Assembly: GCA_031283505.1 (NCBI GenBank)
Contig: JAITBO010000060.1
Coordinates: forward strand, 1-12,337
DNA from: Treponema sp.
GTDB taxonomy: Bacteria; Spirochaetota; Spirochaetia; Treponematales; Breznakiellaceae
Direction of reading: 5' to 3'
Length of the DNA stretch: 12,337 nucleotides
Part shown: piece after piece, positions 7,412 through 12,337 of the stretch
How positions within the stretch are numbered: position 1 is the first letter of the stretch
How the letters are laid out: each line of letters starts with the position of its first letter
Notes under the pieces: generated by a model
Told to the model about the DNA's origin: nothing
Databases searched by the model: none
What the model saw: the letters and a program-made list of their open reading frames with translations, nothing else
Translations under genes and position numbers: made by a program

Positions 7412-9030
7412 TGATCACCTTACAGGGTAAAGGCGTAAGCGGAGGGATAGCCAGGGGTCGGCTTGCCTTTCTTAAACGGCAAAGCCTTTCCGTTGAAAAG
7501 CGGCCCATAGACAACATTGATGAAGAAATAAACCGATTTAATACCGCGCGGCAGGCTGCGGCGGATCAGCTTGATACGCTGGCTGCGGCAATGGCGGACA
7601 AGATCGGGGAAGAAAACGCCCTGCTTTTTGAAATCCACCGGATGATGCTGGAAGACACCGACTATTGCGATCCCGTTATTGAGATCATCAAAACAGAAAA
7701 AGTATGCGCAGAATATGCCGTAAATACCGCCGGTTCCCGCCTTGCCCAGGAATTCGCCGGCATGGACGACGACTATATGAAGGCCCGGGCAATCGACGTG
7801 TACGACATTTCCAAGAGAGTAATAGGAATACTGTCAGGAGAAGGACAGGATCCTGGCCGAAACGATGAGCCGGTAATTCTTGCCGCCGATGATTTTACTC
7901 CCAGCGAAACTGCCCAGCTTGACCGGAGCAAGGCGCTTGCTTTGGTGTCGCGCCAGGGGGCGGCCAATTCCCACACGGCGATTTTCGCCCGCACCATGGG
8001 AATCCCGGCTATCATCTCCTTCGGGGCATTCCTGTCCGGGGACCTTTCGGGAAAGCAGGCGATTTTAGACGGCGAAACAGGAGTTTTGTACATTGACCCG
8101 GAACCGGAAATAATACGGGTATTGAACGAGAAAGAAGAACGGCAGCGGCAGGAAAAAGAAAAACTTGAAAAAGGACGGGGAAAGCCGACCCTTACCAGAA
8201 ACGGCCGTTCCATGAAACTCTACGCCAATATCGGCTCCGCAAACGACGCCGATACCGCCCTTGCCGGGGACGCCGAAGGAATCGGCCTTTTCCGTAGCGA
8301 ATTTCTCTACCTCGGCAGGGACGACTATCCTGATGAGGATACCCAATACGAAAACTACCGGAAGGTACTTGAAAAAATGGGAGAGCGCCAAGTGGTGATC
8401 CGTACTCTGGACATAGGCGCCGACAAGCAGGTTGACTACTTCCGCCTGCCCAAAGAAGAAAACCCCGCCATGGGTATGCGCGCGATCAGAATTTGCCTTA
8501 CCCGCCCGGATCTTTTCAAGACCCAGTTACGCGCCATTTACCGGGCCTCGATGCACGGCAATGCGGCGATCATGTTTCCCATGATAAGCTCTCTTGACGA
8601 ACTGCGGCGGGCCAAAGAACTGGCAAAAACGGTACGGGAAGAACTCACCGCTAAAGGCATTCCCTTTAAGGCCGATGTTCCCGTCGGCATCATGATAGAA
8701 ACCCCAGCTTCGGCAGTCATAAGCGATCTGCTGGCAAAGGAAGCGGATTTTTTCAGCATCGGTACCAATGACCTGACTCAATACACCCTGGCCATAGACA
8801 GGCAGAACGATTCCATCGCTTCCTTCTGCGATACCCGCCACGAAGCGATACTGCGCCTTATCCGGCTGACCTGCGAAAACGCCCACAAGGCGGGCATCTG
8901 GTGCGGCATCTGCGGCACTTTGTGTGCGGACCTCTCGCTGGCAAAAACTTTTGTCGATATGGAACTTGATGAACTTTCTGTGGAGCCTTCTTACATACTA
9001 AAGTTGCGCGCGCTTATTGCCGAATGTTGA
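7411..9030 (+). CDS. ptsI: PTS Enzyme I (phosphoenolpyruvate-protein phosphotransferase)
   Basis: 539 residues. It transfers phosphate from PEP to HPr in the cytoplasm. The phosphohistidine is His188 in GAANSHTAIFARTMGIPAI. The PEP-binding barrel has GIGLFRSEFLY (Arg295), PKEENPAMGMRAIRI, SIGTNDLTQYTLAIDRQN (Asn453, Asp454) and catalytic Cys501 in GICGT; these positions lie within one residue of E. coli Enzyme I. The usual GGRTSH around the histidine is GAANSH here. The protein ends soon after LDELSV, about 30 residues shorter at the C-terminus than B. subtilis Enzyme I. ATGATG at 7408-7413 offers two starts; the second, seven bases after GGAG, is preferred, and the first would add one Met. 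It is the last gene of the operon and may be a dedicated Enzyme I. Confidence 0.94.
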   Translation: MITLQGKGVSGGIARGRLAFLKRQSLSVEKRPIDNIDEEINRFNTARQAAADQLDTLAAAMADKIGEENALLFEIHRMMLEDTDYCDPVIEIIKTEKVCAEYAVNTAGSRLAQEFAGMDDDYMKARAIDVYDISKRVIGILSGEGQDPGRNDEPVILAADDFTPSETAQLDRSKALALVSRQGAANSHTAIFARTMGIPAIISFGAFLSGDLSGKQAILDGETGVLYIDPEPEIIRVLNEKEERQRQEKEKLEKGRGKPTLTRNGRSMKLYANIGSANDADTALAGDAEGIGLFRSEFLYLGRDDYPDEDTQYENYRKVLEKMGERQVVIRTLDIGADKQVDYFRLPKEENPAMGMRAIRICLTRPDLFKTQLRAIYRASMHGNAAIMFPMISSLDELRRAKELAKTVREELTAKGIPFKADVPVGIMIETPASAVISDLLAKEADFFSIGTNDLTQYTLAIDRQNDSIASFCDTRHEAILRLIRLTCENAHKAGIWCGICGTLCADLSLAKTFVDMELDELSVEPSYILKLRALIAEC

Positions 9031-9077
9031 ATTTTATACCCGGAGGAACAGGATAAAAATCAGTTTTCTGATCTTAA

Positions 9078-9225
9078 CTCATGTTACGCAGGAAGAATAA
9101 TATGAACCACGAACAACACGAACTTTTGAGGTTAAATCCATAGTTTATTCGTGAAGTTGCGGACCATGGTCCGATGAGGTTCGTGATTAAATTTATTCAA
9201 TTTCGGCTCCGGTGCGTAAGCTGAG
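9078..9225. repeat. MITE-like inverted-repeat element, full copy
   Basis: The ends CTCATGTTACGCA (9078-9090) and TGCGTAAGCTGAG (9213-9225) are inverted repeats matching at 11 of 13 positions. Nested inside, CACGAAC occurs at 9108-9114 and 9117-9123 and can pair with GTTCGTG at 9179-9185. The centre has a perfect 14-bp palindrome CGGACCATGGTCCG (9160-9173). The left part recurs near 11759. No open reading frame is present. The design suggests a small non-autonomous mobile element or a transcribed structured repeat. Confidence 0.55.
9081..9108 (+). repeat. 28-nt dispersed repeat, copy 1
   Basis: Begins ATGTTACGCAGG and ends ATGAACC; identical over 28 nt to 11759-11786. Similarity continues weakly into a CGAACAAC-like stretch on the right. 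It is the left end of the inverted-repeat element described at 9078-9225. Confidence 0.9.
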
Positions 9226-9328
9226 ATCTTAATATCCAAAAAATTTAACCGCAGAACTTTACAGAGGGACTCGGCGGTTTATTCCGGCATCTTGAATCTC
9301 GTTGTTTTTAGAGGTATATTTAGAAGAG

Positions 9329-9358
9329 GCTTTTCCAAAACTTCAATTTTGGGAAAGC
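9329..9358 (+). other. 12-bp hairpin in the region upstream of parE
   Basis: GCTTTTCCAAAA (9329-9340) pairs with TTTTGGGAAAGC (9347-9358) over 12 bp with one G-U pair and a six-base loop CTTCAA. No U-run follows on either strand, so a simple terminator is unlikely. It begins a series of structures that ends near the parE ribosome binding site. Confidence 0.6.
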
Positions 9359-9371
9359 AACCTTGAAATTC

Positions 9372-9422
9372 GCAGTTTTGTCGAACCTTTGGGTTCACAG
9401 GTCGAAAGCCTGAAAAAACTGC
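9372..9422 (+). other. Predicted three-way-junction RNA structure upstream of parE
   Basis: The outer stem GCAGTTTT (9372-9379) pairs with AAAACTGC (9415-9422). Inside it are two hairpins: GAACC-TTTG-GGTTC (9383-9396) and CAGG-TCGAAAG-CCTG (9398-9412). All pairs are Watson-Crick. A further small hairpin AGCC-TAC-GGCT follows at 9426-9436. The block sits 41-105 nt before the parE ATG. It could be a cis-regulatory leader or a small RNA. No match to a known riboswitch or ribozyme was recognised. Confidence 0.45.
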
Positions 9423-9476
9423 AAAAGCCTACGGCTCAGAAGTATTGTATTATTGAGTTCTATCCATTGAGGAGCT

Positions 9477-11504
9477 ATGCCAGTAAAGCGTGAAAACAAG
9501 ACCGCTCAGGCGGCGGAAAATACGAAAAAAACGGTAAAAACAACCGTGACAAAAGCCGGAGCCCTGGCGAAGGCGGCGGCGAAAAAGACCGGGGCGGTTC
9601 CTGCGGCAAAAGCCGGAAGTCCGGCGAAAGCGGCTACCCAGACCAAGCCTGCGGCGAAAACGCCGGCGGCCTCCCCGGTTTACGACGAATCGAAGATCAA
9701 GACCCTCTCGTCCCTGGAACACATACGCCTGCGGACCGGGATGTACATAGGCCGCCTGGGAGACGGTTCTAACCCCGACGACGGCATCTACGTCCTTCTA
9801 AAAGAAGTCATTGACAACGCCATAGACGAGTACATCATGGGGAACGGGAAACTCATCGAGGTGCAGGTAAAGGACGGGATCGTGAAGGTCCGGGACTTTG
9901 GCCGGGGTATACCTCTGGGGAAGCTCGTGGAATGCGTGTCGGTGATCAACACGGGAGCCAAGTACAACGACGACGTGTTTCAGTTTTCCGTGGGCCTCAA
10001 CGGAGTGGGGACCAAGGCGGTGAACGCCCTGTCCTCCCGCTTCCGGGTAATTTCCATCAGGGAAGGGGCCTTCGCCGAGGCGGTGTTCGAGCGGGGGATA
10101 CTGAAAGGCGAGCGGAAGGGGAAGCTCAAAGAACGGCAGAAAGACGGTACCTATGTGGAGTTTACTCCGGACCGGGAGGTCTTTGGGGACTACGAATTTA
10201 ACCTGGAGTTTATCGAGCGCCGTATCCTGAACTACACCTACCTTAACACGGGCCTTACCCTTTCTTTTAACGGCAAATCCTACCTTTCCCAGCGGGGACT
10301 CTTCGATCTTCTTACGGAGGAGACCGGGGAGGACGGCATTTATCCCATAGGTTACTACAAGGGAGGGCAGCCGGTTTCTGGTTCGGCGAACCAAGGTTCG
10401 TTGGAATTTGCCTTTACCCACACCAACAACTACGGGGAAGAGTATTTCTCTTTTGTGAACGGCCAGTTCACCTCCGACGGCGGGACCCATCTTTCGGCCT
10501 TTAAGGAAGGGTTCCTCAAGGGGATTCAGGCTTTTTTCAAGAAGGACTACCGCAGCGAGGATGTGCGGGAAGGCGTCATCGCGGCGGTGGCGGTTAAGAT
10601 CAAGAGCCCGGTCTTTGAAAGCCAGACCAAGAACAAGCTGGGGAATTCGGACATACGTTCCTGGCTGGTTCAGGAAACCAAGGACGCCGTTGAGGACTGG
10701 CTTCACAAAAACCAGGAAGCCGCCAAGCGTCTTGAACAGAAGGTTATGGCCAACGAGAAGCTCAGGACGGAACTCAACGCGGTCAAGAAGGAAGCCAGGG
10801 AAGCGGCCAAGAAGATAACCCTCAAGATTCCCAAACTCAAGGACTGCAAGTACCATCTGGAAGACGGGGAGAAAGGCGAAAATTCCACGATTTTCATTAC
10901 CGAGGGAGATTCGGCATCGGGTTCCATGGTATCGAGCCGGGACGTGATGACCCAGGCTATCTTTGCCCTCCGGGGCAAGGTGGAGAATATGTACGCCAAA
11001 AAGCGGGCGGCCATTTACAAGAACGAGGAACTCTACAACATGATGATGGCCCTGGGTATAGAGAACAACCTGGAGGGCCTCCGCTACGCCCGCGTCGTCA
11101 TCGCCACCGACGCGGACTTTGACGGCTTCCACATCAGAAACCTCCTTCTTACCTTTTTCCTTTCGTATTTTGAGGAACTGGTGACTTCAGGCCGTATCTT
11201 TATCCTGGAGACTCCCCTTTTCCGGGTGCGGAATAAAAAGGAGACCCGGTACTGCTACAACGAAAAAGAGCGGGACGAGGCGGTGGCCGCCCTGGGGAGT
11301 ACGAATGAAGTGACCCGGTTCAAAGGGCTGGGAGAAATCAACCCTAAGGAATTCGGCCAGTTTATAGGCGAGGATATGCGCCTTGTGCCGGTGTCCGTGA
11401 ACACCCTTAAAGTGGTCCCCCAAGTTTTAAGTTTCTACATGGGCAAGAATACCCCCGAACGCCGGGATTACATCATGAAAAACCTGGTGAGCGACGCCGG
11501 ATAG
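9477..11504 (+). CDS. parE: DNA topoisomerase IV subunit B
   Basis: 675 residues. This is the ATPase subunit that, with ParC, decatenates chromosomes. Residues 1 to about 66 are a basic Lys/Ala/Pro tail. The GHKL ATPase follows: EVIDNAIDE (Glu110, Asn114), DFGRGIP (Asp140) and GLNGVGTKAVNALS. Then come the transducer (FESQTKNKLGNSD), the TOPRIM domain with TEGDSASG (Glu476) and DADFDGFHIR (Asp545, 547, 549), and FRVRNKKETRYCYNEKE and RFKGLGEINPKEF near the C-terminus. These last motifs resemble ParE of Bacteroidetes and spirochaetes more than GyrB. The ATG has GAGGAG very close upstream (two bases). No methionine occurs between the start and the ATPase core's GMYIG, so the tail is probably translated. 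No parC follows. A GyrB identity is less likely but possible. Confidence 0.9.
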   Translation: MPVKRENKTAQAAENTKKTVKTTVTKAGALAKAAAKKTGAVPAAKAGSPAKAATQTKPAAKTPAASPVYDESKIKTLSSLEHIRLRTGMYIGRLGDGSNPDDGIYVLLKEVIDNAIDEYIMGNGKLIEVQVKDGIVKVRDFGRGIPLGKLVECVSVINTGAKYNDDVFQFSVGLNGVGTKAVNALSSRFRVISIREGAFAEAVFERGILKGERKGKLKERQKDGTYVEFTPDREVFGDYEFNLEFIERRILNYTYLNTGLTLSFNGKSYLSQRGLFDLLTEETGEDGIYPIGYYKGGQPVSGSANQGSLEFAFTHTNNYGEEYFSFVNGQFTSDGGTHLSAFKEGFLKGIQAFFKKDYRSEDVREGVIAAVAVKIKSPVFESQTKNKLGNSDIRSWLVQETKDAVEDWLHKNQEAAKRLEQKVMANEKLRTELNAVKKEAREAAKKITLKIPKLKDCKYHLEDGEKGENSTIFITEGDSASGSMVSSRDVMTQAIFALRGKVENMYAKKRAAIYKNEELYNMMMALGIENNLEGLRYARVVIATDADFDGFHIRNLLLTFFLSYFEELVTSGRIFILETPLFRVRNKKETRYCYNEKERDEAVAALGSTNEVTRFKGLGEINPKEFGQFIGEDMRLVPVSVNTLKVVPQVLSFYMGKNTPERRDYIMKNLVSDAG

Positions 11505-11546
11505 GGCCGCCCTTCGGCACAACGGAGCCCTTTGCCCTCTTTTGCC
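11504..11546 (+). terminator. Possible terminator after parE
   Basis: GGGCCG (11504-11509) can pair with CGG and CCC (11523-11530) with a small bulge; an alternative inner stem is GCCG-CCCTT-CGGC (11506-11518). A T-rich but interrupted tract follows (TTTGCCCTCTTTTGCCTTT). It is a plausible but imperfect intrinsic terminator. Confidence 0.3.
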
Positions 11547-11758
11547 TTTAACTCTATGGAAGCTGAACAAACAAAGCTGGTCTCCAAAAATCTGCCATTT
11601 TGACAAGGGCTCGGCGCGGGATTAAAAAACGCCGCCCTGGTTTGGGGTGGCGACTGTTGCCAGAATTGCTACCAGAACAAACATGGCGTCAAACTAAATT
11701 TCGCTCATCAAACTTTCAAAAAAACACTATTACAGAAACGGCGCAGATTATTTTACTT

Positions 11759-11786
11759 ATGTTACGCAGGAAGAATAATATGAACC
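11759..11786 (+). repeat. 28-nt dispersed repeat, copy 2
   Basis: Identical over 28 nt to 9081-9108, in the same orientation, so the two copies flank parE. The matching right inverted end (TGCGTAA...) seen with copy 1 is not found downstream, so this appears to be a left-end fragment or a truncated element. Confidence 0.9.
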
Positions 11787-11841
11787 GCTAACCAGAAGAA
11801 CAACAAGAAAAATCTGATATTTTTTTCAGAATTTCCCCGGA

Positions 11842-12088
11842 CAACTGCCGGCCCGGTTATGCACTTAATGCTTGCACTGCCATTGCCTCCGGCTCTTGTT
11901 GCCCGCCCACACGGAACGGCCTCTCCTCGTAATCCCTCCCCTGCTTCGCCGCCAGTAGGCGGCTCGGGCTCCGGTTTTGCTAGGTCATTTCGTTACGTTC
12001 CATTCCCACGGCAAAACTCCGCCGCAATTTGTCGGCCCTACGTGTTTGCAGGGCCGACAAACCGTCATATACAGCCGGAACGTTAGGC
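11842..12088 (+). repeat. GC-rich structured block ending in an integron-core-like GTTAGGC
   Basis: The block starts near GGACAACTGCCGGC (about 11839-11853) and ends ACAGCCGGAACGTTAGGC (12071-12088). Inside are GCCGCC-AGTA-GGCGGC (11948-11963), GTTTTGC/GCAAAAC (11974-11980, 12011-12017), ACGTTCC/GGAACGT (11995-12001, 12077-12083) and the 12-bp hairpin TTTGTCGGCCCT/AGGGCCGACAAA (12028-12061). GTTAGGC fits the attC right core GTTRRRY, and GCCGG near both ends could act as paired inner boxes. A good left core (RYYYAAC) is not seen, and about 247 nt is long for attC. It is a secondary-structure-rich repeat; the integron link is speculative. Confidence 0.35.
12028..12061 (+). other. Perfect 12-bp GC-rich hairpin
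   Basis: TTTGTCGGCCCT (12028-12039) and AGGGCCGACAAA (12050-12061) pair perfectly around a 10-nt loop. The stem is GC-rich and flanked by A/T, but no U-run follows. It is the strongest fold of the structured block. Confidence 0.8.
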
Positions 12089-12131
12089 GCAATAATTTTT
12101 GAAATTTTCTACAAAATTGCTGAAAAATGAC

Positions 12132-12160
12132 TTGACGAATAAAAAATAATGGTATAAAAT
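12132..12160 (+). promoter_or_regulatory. Candidate promoter P1 for the right-end gene
   Basis: TTGACG at 12132-12137 is followed after 17 bp by TAAAAT (12155-12160), or after 15 bp by TATAAA (12153-12158). Transcription would begin near 12166-12168, just before a small hairpin GGGGT-GAT-ACCCC (12171-12183). The transcript would include the ribosome binding site and GTG start at 12205. Confidence 0.5.
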
Positions 12161-12184
12161 TACTTCAAATGGGGTGATACCCCC

Positions 12185-12213
12185 TTGACAAAAGGAGAAA
12201 TTTCGTGTATAAT
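12185..12213 (+). promoter_or_regulatory. Perfect-consensus sigma-70 promoter P2
   Basis: TTGACA (12185-12190), exactly 17 bp, TATAAT (12208-12213). Both boxes are full consensus with optimal spacing. The start site would fall at about 12219-12221, at the first AAACAGC unit. It overlaps the ribosome binding site and GTG start of the candidate gene, so a transcript from here would lack that start codon. Confidence 0.6.
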
Positions 12214-12337
12214 AATATAAACAGCAAACAGCAAACAGCAAACAGCAGTAGACCCTTCTTTATCTAAAAGAGTAAATTCGCTACGTTTTCTGTTAATCAT
12301 TTTTGTAGTCATCATTCATAATGGAATTTCCGCAAAA
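12205..12337 (+). CDS. Candidate phase-variable membrane protein, acyltransferase-3-like N-terminus, partial and out of frame here
   Basis: A GTG at 12205 has a strong AAAGGAG (12191-12197) seven bases upstream. In the sequence as given it reads only 20 codons, through four AAACAGC repeats, to a TAA at 12265. The +1 frame after the repeats is open to the window end and encodes KRVNSLRFLLIIFVVIIHN, a basic stretch followed by a hydrophobic helix ending His-Asn. It looks like the first membrane segment of acyltransferase-3 (OafA-like) proteins. That frame has a stop at 12218 and no ATG, GTG or TTG start. Loss of one 7-nt unit (four to three) joins the GTG exactly to it. So this is either a contingency gene in its off state, a broken gene, or a sequencing slip. 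Family assignment from about 25 residues is tentative. Confidence 0.4.
12219..12246 (+). repeat. Heptanucleotide tandem repeat (AAACAGC)x4
   Basis: Four perfect, contiguous copies of AAACAGC. A 7-bp unit shifts the reading frame with each gain or loss. It lies between a well-formed translation start and an open membrane-protein frame, and directly downstream of a consensus -10 box. Confidence 0.95.

Larger units (their letters stand above)
9031..9476. other. 446-nt non-coding region between ptsI and parE
   Basis: No convincing protein is encoded. A 63-codon frame from a TTG at 9302 lacks a ribosome binding site and runs through hairpins and into parE. Contents from left to right: a weak hairpin ATCAG-TTTT-CTGAT (9059-9072) that might help end the operon transcript; the inverted-repeat element 9078-9225; AACCGC/GCGGTT (9247-9252, 9274-9279); then the structured block 9329-9436. 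No clean promoter for parE was found. Confidence 0.7.
11505..12131. other. Non-coding region after parE
   Basis: About 630 nt without a supportable gene. Short frames at 11600 and 11859 run through repeats and hairpins and lack ribosome binding sites. It holds a possible terminator, an imperfect CGGCG/CGCCG hairpin (11612-11616, 11630-11634), the second copy of the dispersed repeat (11759-11786), a TCTGA/TCAGA hairpin (11813-11830), and the GC-rich structured block 11842-12088. Composition turns sharply AT-rich after 12088. Confidence 0.65.

Noticed and set aside
9169..9190. CCGATGAGG reminiscent of a hammerhead ribozyme core
   Set aside because: The conserved U of CUGAUGA is missing and no GAAA segment or correctly placed stems follow.
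9383..9412. GGGTTCACAGG resembling a tRNA T-arm
   Set aside because: No acceptor stem, anticodon arm or D-arm can be placed around it.
9302..9493. 63-codon frame before parE
   Set aside because: TTG start without a ribosome binding site; the stretch is explained by hairpins and overlaps the parE start.
9798..11132. 444-codon minus-strand open frame inside parE
   Set aside because: It is an antisense shadow of parE caused by codon bias; it has no recognisable domain and no ribosome binding site.
11600..11791. 63-codon frame after parE
   Set aside because: TTG start, no ribosome binding site, ends within the dispersed repeat; no family resemblance.
11859..12086. 75-codon Pro/Ala/Ser-rich frame
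   Set aside because: It reads through several inverted repeats of the structured block and has no ribosome binding site; probably a translation of repeat DNA.
12219..12246. Repeats as a CRISPR array
   Set aside because: The units are 7 nt, contiguous and without spacers; this is a simple tandem repeat.

Overview
The window looks like a chromosomal segment of a host-associated treponeme-like spirochaete. This rests on overall GC near 50 percent, a ParE sequence of the spirochaete/Bacteroidetes topoisomerase IV type, intergenic repeats, and long non-coding gaps. The genus is an inference; no rRNA or tRNA gene is present to confirm it.

Layout. (1) Positions 1-687, minus strand: the N-terminal 229 residues of a CBS/DRTGG-type family II (Mn-dependent) inorganic pyrophosphatase, cut by the left edge. 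(2) 688-853: divergent intergenic region with a candidate MtlR operator, a 12-nt direct repeat and a candidate promoter. (3) 854-9030, plus strand: a tightly packed seven-gene hexitol operon. Its order is mtlA (EIICB), ptsH-like HPr, mtlR (PRD activator), mtlF (EIIA), fruK-type sugar-phosphate kinase, a zinc dehydrogenase of the L-sorbose-1-phosphate reductase type, and ptsI (Enzyme I). (4) 9031-9476: non-coding, with a MITE-like inverted-repeat element and a strongly structured leader just before the next gene. (5) 9477-11504: parE with a Lys/Ala-rich N-terminal tail and no parC behind it. (6) 11505-12130: non-coding, with a second partial copy of the intergenic repeat and a GC-rich structured block that ends in an integron-core-like GTTAGGC. 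(7) 12132-12337: promoters, ribosome binding site, GTG start and a four-copy heptanucleotide tandem repeat. The repeat leads, one frame off, into what looks like the first membrane helix of an acyltransferase-like protein that runs off the right edge.

How the genes work together. The operon carries the whole phosphorelay from PEP: Enzyme I (H188), HPr (H15), EIIA-Mtl (H64), EIIB-Mtl (C382), and transport through EIIC. MtlR, with its own PRD, EIIB-like and EIIA-like domains, senses that relay. There is no mannitol-1-phosphate 5-dehydrogenase (MtlD). Instead the operon has a SorE-like dehydrogenase and a 1-phosphofructokinase-like kinase. If the dehydrogenase oxidises the carbon next to the phosphorylated carbon, as SorE does, mannitol-1-phosphate would become D-fructose-1-phosphate, and the kinase would make fructose-1,6-bisphosphate. 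That route is an inference, but it explains why these two genes sit together without MtlD or a fructose transporter.

The most notable points are this predicted MtlD-free mannitol route, an HPr with Lys at the regulatory Ser46 position, an MtlR whose first PRD has lost both histidines, the structured parE leader, and a candidate phase-variable gene at the right end.
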